DNA of 64,000 nucleotides from Incurvaria masculella (lineage: Eukaryota > Arthropoda > Insecta > Lepidoptera > Incurvariidae), in the NCBI GenBank assembly GCA_946894095.1, contig OX335657.1:9548001-9612000 (forward strand), given 5' to 3'. Positions 36,863 through 48,800 of the stretch are shown one piece after another (the stretch's first letter is position 1; each line of letters begins with the position of its first letter). The notes beneath the pieces were generated by a model. It was not told where the DNA came from. It searched no databases and saw nothing but the letters and a program-made list of their open reading frames with translations. Made by a program: the position numbers and the translations under genes.

Positions 36863-39800
36863 CTGTAAAGAAAGAAATCAAATGAGTATATTGTCTTGTG
36901 TGAACAGAAAAACATGCAACACGAGTAGCACTTTTATCACAGATCCTTCATTTGAGGAATTTTATATTTATAATGGGCATAGATGGCTAATACCACACCA
37001 CTGTTATGATATTAGCCGAATACACCTCATGGGAGCTGGGTCCCATACCAGACTCCTTATATTGCATAACTACATTAAACTGGATCGAAAACATGGACAA
37101 TTTTCATACTACCATCTCTAATCTCGTACTAAGTTTTAAAAAGTGCTGTTTGAATACGACTGCTACAGTTTTAAGTGGAATCTAAACCAGGAACGACTAA
37201 TCCCTTAGTTGCCTCTTGACATGCAGATGATTTTTTTTATGCAACCTGACATGGATGGCTAATACTACACACCTACCGTTATGATATTAGTCCCAGGACC
37301 TTCCCTTTATGAGCAAGGCTACATTGAACTGGATGGAAAACATGGACAATTCTTCATTGTCACTTTGACCATCTTTTCGTCCGCTGCGATGGTACCGGGC
37401 GGGCTTAAACCCTACCACCTAGTAGGGGAAGGGGACCTATAGTTTTACACGGATTCCGAACCATGGAGCAGCTCGCATTCGTGACGAAATGCACTTATCG
37501 AACTCAGAAAGATAAAGAAAGTGGTGCATGTCAGGGCGAGGAATTGAACCCAGACCTCTGGTATGCTAGGCCAGTCTTCGCGCCACTAGGCTACGAGCCG
37601 CTCGAAGCCTAGTGGAAGTGTAGTAGTCCTCTCTGCCTACCCTTTATAAAGGAAGTGGCATGATGTAAACATTTGGGAAACTATGAAGACTATTTTAAGG
37701 CGCTAGGACTAGCCAACTACTCGCGCCATACAAATGCACTTTTTAACAAATGTAATAATATGTAGTGAAACTCTTCAGCAAATCCAAATAGAACTCCAGA
37801 CTGATAATGGATTGTTAATATTTTTTTATTCCATCATTTATTTAAATAATAATAAAAATAAAAAAGTTGATTTTTCTCATTAGAAATCTGAAAGTAATTC
37901 GATTTCTAGATATAAGCAAAAACAGCATATATGCATAAACAAAAAATTCTATTTGCTTTTAGATTTCTACATTTAGTCAAAAAAGTTCGGAAATGGACAC
38001 CGTTTCCTCAATGTATTTTGTAAAGAAAAAGGAAACATACATTAACGAAAATAGGTCGATTCCTAGACAAGGAATCATATATTGTAAGAATGACACTTAT
38101 AATCGTCAGACTTAGTTAGTTAACTTGGGGTGCCTCGTCTAACTTTGCGATTTGGCTAGTACCAGGGCCTTAAGGTCGGCCCGTAAGCACCTGAAAATTT
38201 CGCCTCCCATACAAACGTAGTTTACTAATCATTTGAAAACCACTGTTCCAACTTACTTGATATTTGGTATCTAATATTAAGCTACAAATATCTGTGTCTG
38301 CATGCCTTTGTTTTTTCGGTAAATGTATTCTGGGTCAAACCACAGAGAAAACAGAATTCGTATAAAGATTTTCTTTTTGCTTTCATTTCATTCGGTTTGG
38401 ATTTTTTAAAAAAACAAAAGCATGCAGACACAGATATTTGTTACCTGATATTAGATATTAAATATCTATTTAATTGGAATAGCATTTTCCAAATGATTAG
38501 TAAACTACGTTTGTATGGGAAGCATGGCTTACGGGCCGTTCTTAAGGAATTGGTTTAACGAAGGGCACCTTAAAACAACAAAAACTATAAGCTGTACAGC
38601 TTGACATTTCCAATTGTATGGGGGAAAGTATAGTAAATTGGACCCCTCTCATAATCAAGAAAATAAGCTGTTACCCTAAACTGGCAACACATATTGATTT
38701 GAAGGAACATCACTGCGATACAAGCGAAACGCCAGTTGTCAAATAGCAAGCAAGGTGCGATGTTTGATGATGTATGTGATGGTGTGATGGGTTTGATGTT
38801 ATTGACTAATTTCTACACGAAAAAATGAAAGTTAATCGATTCAGTGAGGTTACCTCCGCACATATTATGTCCGGCGGGAGCATACTATCGTCGTTAGTGT
38901 TGGTGCCGGACCATGACTGGTTGCCGTCGTCCTGCAGCGTCACCTACACAGAGTACAAACACTGTCAAGCACATGTCTCTCTTAACGTACAGTTAAAGTA
39001 TGTGTAGGGGTCAATATAAAAATTCTCTTTAACCCTTTCCCCGCCAGCATGTCGATTCTCGACACTCTATTGACTTTACAATCAAGTCGATCGATTGCCA
39101 AATTTCAATCCAGTTGCGTTTTAATTTGGTATTCTTGAGTTCAACTGTGTTCGGATTTTGCGATCGAATAGCATGGCTATATATAAAGCAATCCTCAAAC
39201 CGGTCTGGACATACGGGATACAGCTCTGGGGAACTGCTGCAAAGACTAATATAGACATAGTGGAGAGATTCCAAACAAAAACAATTCGAAGAATATTCAA
39301 AATCCCATGGTACGTATCCAACAAACAAATTTATGAAGATCTAGATATCCCAACAGTTAGAGATGAAATACAGAAACATACAACAAGATACAAGGAACGT
39401 ATTGAAAACCATCCAAATAAAACTGCAAAGGATCTAATGGGATCGGCCAGCATACAATTCTCGAGACTGAAAAGACATAGTATACCCAGTCTACTGACAA
39501 GATTTAATTAACCTGCAAATGGAGCCACACGAAGAGGAAAGAGACTGCTGAGTCTCTCTCGGCCTATGATGAGGAAAAAAAAAAAACAGCATAAGGCATA
39601 CAAATGAGATGATTATTGCAGTCAACACTGCAGATGGCATCTGTACAGAACTAACAAAGAAGAAAAAAAAAAAAAATAGCATATGAAAAATTGTGGGATG
39701 GTTTACCTATCCGATAGAACGTGAGACCGATGCCTGTGAATTTGCTGCCTAACATTGTTTGATTACGCCCCGAAGCATACAATTATAATGATGTGAGTAC

Positions 39801-42800
39801 ATACATAAAATAACATTTATTAATATCAAATCTTTTTGTTTTGTTATTTTCATTGACATTGAGCATGCATTCAGTTAATAAGTAAGGTTTCAAAATAATA
39901 TTTAGCACGAGGCAGGTTGAGATAAACTGAACGTGAACACGTTTCTCAAACAAAAAAAAATCACTACAGTCGGGACGAGCCGATGCCTTCACCTTCGAAG
40001 CGCCAGCGGTGCGCACGCAGTAACCAAATCTGATCCAGTTTTGTTTCTGCGCAGCCGCTGGCGCCGCTTATAAAGGGAATTACTTAATTTGAAGTGAGGT
40101 TAAGAATTTTTTAGAGGTTTTGAATTTAAATCAATTGAAGTGAGGTTATGTTGTATGCAAAGACATTCACTTAGAGAAATATTGTTTTTGTTGAATTTAA
40201 AGTCATTAAATATTTTCCATAGGTGTTGTAACAGAGATGCTATTCAAATATCGCACATTGATTGCATACAACAATCCATCCGGCCTTAAAAAGTACCTCC
40301 TTTATAAACTGGAAAGAAATTGACTGTAACTCGATCCTAACCCAGTTCCAATCCAGCTGAATAACGTCGGGAATACCGATTCTGACGTTTCTCTATACAT
40401 TGTGATGACAGTTCGATCGCAAACTCGCTCGAAATTAATTCCGCTACTACTCGCTGGATCGAGGGCGCTGCTGTCGTTTTCAAGAATACCAAAGAACTGT
40501 CTGTCAACTTGCTAAGGATAGAGAAGTTCAATCGAGTGTCGGGAATCGCAATGCAGGAACGTATATATCCGTCAGAGCAAGGCATTCTGCAGGCGCCCCA
40601 GGTAGCGGGCGTCAATGACATAATGAGGCAGTCATAGGCCAGCCGCACATTCGATACAAATTCGTAAACATATGTTATTGGACGTGTGAACTGAGCAAGC
40701 AAACTGGATTTTCACCCCTAAAAGCTGTGTGTGACCACTGACAGTGTGACAAAAATTCGTTTAATTGTTTGGTCACCATGCGACCTAATCTGACTAAATA
40801 CTTTCGCTAAGCCATATCTCGTAAGGTGGCCCATCCCGCTCATCTCCCCATACAAAAGGGGAATGAAGATCACGCCCATATTTCTTGTCAGAGTTCCAAA
40901 ATATTGCTCAAAATAGCTTTATTTGATCGAACTCGATGTCTGATGACCATTGGCATTGTAAAATTGTGTTTGGTTTCTAAGTTATAAGGTCCGAAAGTTC
41001 GAATTTTTTGCACGTTTTATACAATAACTTTGGAGGTGGATTACGCAATGATAAAGTAAGAACATCTTAAAAGATTAGTCATCAGACATAGCTTATTTAA
41101 TCAAGATTTATAATCTATTTGGTTTTCTGTTAGATTTTTGACTACAGCGGTCGTGGTTTACTTTTAGCTATAAGTCGTTTTGAAATTAAAATTTTCGTAA
41201 ATCTTACCAAATCATACACTATGCACATTGTCTTTTTTGTGGACAAGTTTCATCTTCCTCGTCACGGAGCCTGTCTTATTTTTTGAAACAGAGAAGTTCC
41301 CAGAGCGCAACAGCACGGTTTTGTACCGTGCCCGCGAATGAGTTAGGCCCGCCGGGTTGGGCCACCTTAAGAGCGGATTAGTTTACATACAAACTAATGA
41401 ACTGAAAAAGTTGGTATTGATTTTGGATGTCGTTACTATATGTACGACATCAGAGGACCGATATAAATCGTGCTTATTCGCAAAAAATTTATAAGTACGA
41501 AACTGCATCCATAAAGAGGAGCGCCTCACTGCTTCTATTTCTAATATTTGCAAAAAAACACGAAACCACCGCTTGCACTGGCATACCTCTCACACCAGCA
41601 TATTTAGTCTGAATTATACCCGATTAACATTTGCAGTGTAATGCTGATTCCATCTTGCTCTAACTTTACCCGGTACAAATACAGTACCCAGCAGAAAATA
41701 ATACACATGGGACGTTAAAAGGTGACAATCGCCTAGTTTCGGCTTTGTAAAGGTTCATCTCTCTCACACGTAGTACACAGGTACTGAGTGACAGCATGTG
41801 ACAGCGACGAAGCCCTACAAAGCCAAAACCAGCAGATTGTTTCCTTTCCAATGTCCAATGTGCATTATTTACTGCCGCGTACTGTACAGCAGTTTGATTT
41901 CATCATGCAAGAGTAATTGGAACATATGTTAATGAACCGGCAGGATTAAGAATTCAGATGGATGGAACAGACAGACAGATGGAAAGTGAAATCAACGATA
42001 CCTGCATGGTCGGGTCATCCATCTGCATCCTTACGCTTTTTTGCCACTTCCGCATCGTGGGCTCCTGGAACACCAAGTTTTTGGCGCCTTCGGGGTACCT
42101 GCGGAGAACACAGCCAATGAAGGCATACCTGCGACTCGTCGTCGGCTAGCCCTTGGACGCCCTTCCTTTGCCACATTCGCAACGACGTCTCGATGTACGG
42201 AAGGTTTTGCGCGCCCAATGGGAATCTGCAAGGGCAAGGTGATGTGCCAACACATTTGTGAGTGGGGGGTGGTTTTAAAGGGGTAAGGGATGTCTTTTAG
42301 CAGTGCGAAATTCCGAATCCATCCCATTCCCCCCTATACTTTATAAATGTAATAATGTTTTGAATGGAGGTCGTCTTAAATTTTTATCAGACCAAGTAAC
42401 AAAAGGAGCTAATGATATTTTGTCAAATAATGTTGGCATGTTTGATGTATGGTAGTGTATGTATTTATAGAAAACATCCGACATCAAGGGTTCTACTACT
42501 AGGGTACTACGTGCTAAAAGAACTTTGAATGTTGCTGGTGGTGGTTTCGTTGAAGCTAAATAGAAGGTGTGGATTGTATTTGTAAATATATTTTGCTGCT
42601 GCTTGTGTTCTTTAAGAATTTAAATTAAAATAATTTGGGAACACTTCAACCCATTTTTACTGGATGGTGGCCTAAATCACACACCTCGGCATACTCAGAC
42701 AAGCTGTCATCGTCAAAAAGTCACGTCAAAGGATATACTAGGCAAAAACGTGAAACAGACTCACTTTTTTAAGCCCTTGGTCCGCATTAAATAGACAAAC

Positions 42801-45800
42801 TGTAAAAATAAAACAACCAGAGCCCTCTGTTAGCAACCCAATACATTATTTCACAGACTGAGAATCTGAGACTCTGATGCCATGCTAAGAGTAATTTTTA
42901 ATGCTAATAATATGGTACAGAGGCGAAGGTGTAAAAATAATTTGTTCTACAAACATAAGTTGAAAATTGAAAATATACTTTTGTTATGCTTCCAATTTTT
43001 CTAATCAACTCACTACTACTAAACTAAAATTATAAATTTGGACCATCGCTATTACTCCGGTATCTCTAGCTAGAAGTATCGGACAGTAAGAAATACCGGA
43101 GTATTAGCGATGGTATAAATATTTATCACTAAGGCAGTATACTTCTACACCCTTACTAATAAACCATTTTAATTCCACTGCTTTACCTCGGAATAGCCAG
43201 TCTTTACGATGGTAAAAGCCAAAATGTGTATAATTACTAACAAATCCAGAATAGGGAAGGAATAATTAAACCTACGTTATACCAACAAGTTTGCTCACTG
43301 GCGTATACTTGCATGACAATCGACTTCGAACCATTGGAATACCGGCGCCTAAAACGTGGTTCCTGGATTTGATTGTCAAGACAAATGTCATTTTAGTCAC
43401 ATTAAATTTGCTCAAACACCCAATTTAGCGTTCTTGCTTACGCTCAGAGCTTTTTTGTATAGAGTTAAAGACTTTTTGAACACAAACTGAGCAGTTCGAG
43501 TAATTTGTTGTTTGGTTTAATTACGCCAATTTTCTCTTTTTCCGTCGCTATACTAGGGTCCAACCTAGAGTAAAGGCGAATATAAGTAAATAATATATTC
43601 CATTGCTTAGCAGAGGATCAGTTTAAATAACCATTATTAGTAGTACTTCTGTGACAGCTTGGAATAACTAAGGAATTGCGATGGTGTAAACGTTTATTGG
43701 TAAGGCTAGTGTCATAACCCTTATTTGTGTCAATGCATTGATGCAACACACGGAGTTTGTGATGTGCGTGTCATGAGGTACCTGTAGGCCTCTTCATCGT
43801 AGATGATGCGTATGGGCGTTGTCTCCGTCATGCACCGACGTCGCAGCACGTTGTACATCTCGTTCCTGCACAAAACAAAAGTCAATAGCACCATTTGTGC
43901 ATGGGGGACCAGTGAGGGAATATTTTTCTTTCCTCTTGCACAAATATTCGCAAAAAAGCAAAAACGAACCGACTAGTGACATGGATGAGTTTTTCTGTGG
44001 ATGTTATTTTCACGGATGGCTCACGCCTACTTTAATTTAGTGGGCCCAACACAGCTAATGAGAACTAAGTTTTTTTATGCGACCTGACATGGATGGCTAA
44101 TACCTCACTACTACCGTTATGATATCAGCGCAATACACCACATTCCCGGAGGAATTAGGTGCCATGCCAGGACCTTTCCTTTATGAGCACGGCTACATTG
44201 AACTGGATGGAAAACACGGACAATTTTTCATTGCCGCTTCGACCATCTTTTGATCCAAAGCGATGGTACCAACCCGGGCGGGCTTAAACCCTACCACCTA
44301 GTAGGGGAAGGGGACCTACAGTTTTACATGGATTCCGAACATGGAGCAGCTTGCATTCGGGACGAAACGTGTCATGCCAGGACCATCTTTAAATTGCTCG
44401 GCTACATTGAACAGAATGGATGGTGACTTTTGATGATTTTCGCCCCTAAGCACACCCTCATCAAAGTAACAGTGAGTTTGAATGTGCATAGCACCTCTCC
44501 TTGAGCCACTCGTAGGGCGGGTGCGAGTGAACGCCCTGCGAGGCCACCGAGCCGATGACTGGTACCCGCACCTCCGCCCAGCATCCGTCAACCCAACACT
44601 TCAGCACCTGTAACAGCACACACGGTTCAGCAGTACATCGTAAACTCACACCTGGAGAAATCTTGTTCAATGTCCTGTAAAGCAAAAACTATGATATATT
44701 TACTTTTCTGTACTAAGCAGGTACGTCGCTTATTCCAAGGAATGTGACATATATGTATGTATAATCGAACGTGAAGCAAGCATACATTAATTGAAGAAAG
44801 AGAACAGTAAAAACTTAACGAATATACTGCAAGAATGGACTCGAACCAGCAAAACATACCATTCGCGGGTATTGCGTCTACCAATTTCGCCTACGGCTGT
44901 CATTTGCTGTTTGTCTTTTAGCTATAACACGTTTTGCAATAAAAATGTTCGTAAATCCTACCAAATCAAACTATGCACATTGTCTGTTTTGTGGACATGT
45001 TGCATCTCCTCATCACGGAGCCTGTCTTGCCTTTCAAACAGAGAAGGTCCCAGAGCGCAATAGCACGGTTTTGTACATGCCCGCGAATGAATTAGTCCTA
45101 TCGGGAAGGGCCACCTTAAGGTGAAGGTATATTTCGTTTACGTTTAACCTCCATAACAGAAATTCCACAGTCATCGCCACTCGATAATGTTGCATGTATA
45201 TAATTAATTTTTATTGTTACCTGCACGCCAGCCCGCGTGACGCCAGTCTGGTGGTAGGTGTAGCCGCGCCACTCGTACCAGAGTGAGCCCTTCTTGTATG
45301 GCGCGATCAGCGTTGGCTGCACAATCACAAATTGTTGTGTGTACGGGCAAATTGTACATACATACTTATAGGTAGAAAACTTAGGGTCTCTTCCACCAAG
45401 AACTGATATGCTTAATCTTCGCAAAAAATACCAGTACAAGATAATCAGCACTTTAGTAATAAAGGTCCTTTAAGTGTCGATTAAAGAAAATCAGCACTTG
45501 GTGTAATCCTGCCTTAGTGATCAACGCCGTGACGAACTTTTTAGTTTTGGATAGAGTACTGTAAGCTCAACATAATTTTTGTTTACTTTAGCTTTATAAA
45601 ACTTGCTTGCACCCTATATATATGTATTATATATATACTTCATATATTGTAGTAACTGTGGATGTTTCTGTGAATATGCTTATCACAGACACATCCTTAT
45701 TATGATTATATAATGTATTCTTAACAAGGTTATTTCTATAAGGGTCCCTTGCATCCACTTTCCTCTTGGGATGAGCCCACACAATATTTCACTTCGCGGT

Positions 45801-48800
45801 GACATAACGGTAATGACGTATTCTATTAAATACATAAAATTATCAAGTTAAATCCGGGCTGACTCCTAGTGTCCGATACCAAAATCGACTTTGGTGACGA
45901 CAGCATTAAGATTGATATCTCAATTATTGCAGACAAAATGCTTTTTTTACCGAAAAATACAGATATTTACAAAAAAAACATACGGACATAGAATGAAGCT
46001 TTATCAAGTGATAAAGAACATTTGATGAAAACCTGACAACTTTTCGGGGTAGGGAAAAGTTAGGACCTGGAAGATGATTTCGCTAGTTTAATGGCAGTCG
46101 CCGTGCAAATTTGTGACAAAGAATGCATTTCCTAAAATTTTCAAATATTAGATTACCTATGACTTCACGACAGCCTTAACAACGGTATTCCCAGAGAAAT
46201 AAGATAACAAAGGGGCATCAAATGCGTACAGCGTCACGCGGCTGCAGCTCGTGCACGTGCGCGTCCTTGTAGTGACGCTTGATCTCGGCGCTGCTGGTGG
46301 CCGTCTCCGGGCACAGCTCGCACGCGTACGCCGCCTTCTTCTTGTCCTTGTGGCACTCCACGTGCTTCTTGGCCAGCGCCAGGTTGTTGAACGGTCTGCG
46401 ATCGCAGAGCATGTTAGTCTGTGTGATCGATTAGCTAGGTTTTAACCACAGACTCAATAGATACTGCATATCAGAGGACCGTCTCGGATTTTTTTTTTTT
46501 ATATATCTAACATCTAAATTATATAAATATATAATCTAAATCTGTGAACAATATGGCGGGTGACCTCAAGCCTTGCAATGGGGAGGACGGCTGCCAAACT
46601 TTACCACCAGATGGCGCCACATAAAACTATGCAACGGTTTGTTTTCAAAGTTATGGGTTGTTAGCCAATTAAACTGAGTTAATATGAATAGCTACCTTGA
46701 AATGGATGTATAGCCTCTATGTGATAGCTTGGCATAGTTTTATGTGGTGCCATCTGGTGGTAAAGCTTTGCGCCTTGCACCCCATTGGTTGCATGCTGAA
46801 GAGAAAGGAAGGAAAAGTGGCATGAGGTATATGTTTCGTGTCTCCGCCGTATGGTCAAAATGTAAATTGTATGGTAATCCGGTGTCATTATATGGTAATC
46901 GGGTGTGTTCAGTACGTCTGTGACTATGATTGCATGTGGCATGTACGTTTGAGTTGGGTTGGTAGTTTTAGAAAATTGGAGACAGCGGGTCTCATAGTAA
47001 GAGTGCTAGATGGCATATCTCCTTCCTTTTTATCAATGGTTTTAACATATGGAATGGATTAGCTTTTCAGAAATAGCCAGTAGAGGAGACCTGTATTGTA
47101 AATTGTCTAGTTTTTTTATCTCAGAATCGTGGAAAGATTTCGGCAAGTCTCTAAGCATCAAGATGCTGAATTTAGTCTAAAATCTTATAACTGAGCAGGA
47201 TGAGCAGGATGCAACATGTCCATAAAGCAATGGGCAAAGTGTTTGATTTGGTTAGATTTACGAAAATTTTAATTTCAAAGCGACTTATAGCTAAAAGTAA
47301 ACCACGACCACTGCAGTAAAAAATCTAACAAAAACCAAATTGATTATAATTTTTCATGAAACAAGCTATGTCTGATGACTAATGTATTTAAGATGTTTTT
47401 GTTTTATCGTTGAGTAATCCACATCCAAAGTTATTGTATAAAACGCGCGAAAAATTTGAACTTTTGGACCTCATAACTTGGAAACAAAACGTAATTTTAC
47501 AATGCCAACGGTCATCAGTTATCTAGTTTGATTAAATAAAGCTATTTTGAGTAAAATTTAGGATCTCTGACAAGAAATATGGCCATGATCTTCTTTCCCC
47601 TTTTGTATGGGGAGTTGAGCGGACCTTAACTACAAAACAAGAAGTTGTAAATTTCATAATATACAGATGGATAACCAGAACCCGGTGACACGGCACGGTG
47701 TCCTCCCTTTTGCACACATCAATCCGCACTCTCGATACGACTCAGAACTTCCGTGCAGGTGTAACATATGCCTGAGTTCCAATACCACCAAGTAATAGAT
47801 TGAACAAAAACTTTGATACCCAAGTTAAAAAATGTCTATAATCTAAGGGCTAAAACAGGCTCACAATCCACATAATTTGTCTCATATCGGGTAAGCATGA
47901 AGAGTACCAACTTGTTGCAGTAAACGCAAGAGTAAGGCATGCTGTGTCTCTCCTGCACATGCTCGTTGAGCTCTTCCTCGGACTGGAACACTCGGTGGCA
48001 GTACACGCACGTGTGCGTCTGTCCGCGATGCGCCACCTCTAGGTGCAAACGCAGCGAGTGCTGCCCTTTGAACACCTTGAAGCAGAGCGGACACTCGGTG
48101 CTGCCGTACGGCACTTCTGTAATAATGTAATGACTTTAAAAAACAGTGTTGAGTGACGTCACAACCAAATAGTACTAACTATACCCACTTGATTCTCTAC
48201 GATTAAACATAATATGATGCTAACTGCACAGCTGATATGTGTTAATGTCAGTGACTTCCAGCAGATTTTTTTTGGTATTTCAGATTCAAAGCCGAGAAAA
48301 TACTCTATATTGTAATGCAATCCCGCGTATGGTTAGCATTGCAATTAAAATCGGATTTGTCGACTGGCAACTTAGTATTAGCACCAACTGTAGATTGCAT
48401 GCAAAATTTAAACGTCGAAAACTGACTTGGAGCGTCAACAGAAAGACAAATATACACTCAACAAAGTTACTGATACTGAGACAGCATTCATTTACACTCA
48501 CTAGGTCGGAGTTTATTTCGATCCTGTTTCTGCTTGCTGGCATCGGTCTCCCACAGATTGGATATTTTCACGACGCGCCGTCGGTACAGTTGTCCGTTTT
48601 TATCCAAGTACTGGTCCTCTGATATCGTCTCCACCTCCTCACCTGCCATCACAATGTACAAGAGGGGTTAAAGGTATTCTTCTGCCTTCATGGGACATGT
48701 TTACAGAGAAACCTTGATAGCTCTTTTTATTGCACCAAAAAGTAAGCACAAAATAAAAACTAACATAAACACAAAACCAAATAGTCGTACTTTAGCTTTC

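Noticed and set aside
40337..40702. 121-codon minus-strand ORF
   Set aside because: Runs through a dispersed repeat shared with gustavus intron 3, where the frame is not conserved.
48239..48622. 127-codon plus-strand ORF
   Set aside because: Antisense to FLYWCH gene exon 4 and its intron; no domain of its own.
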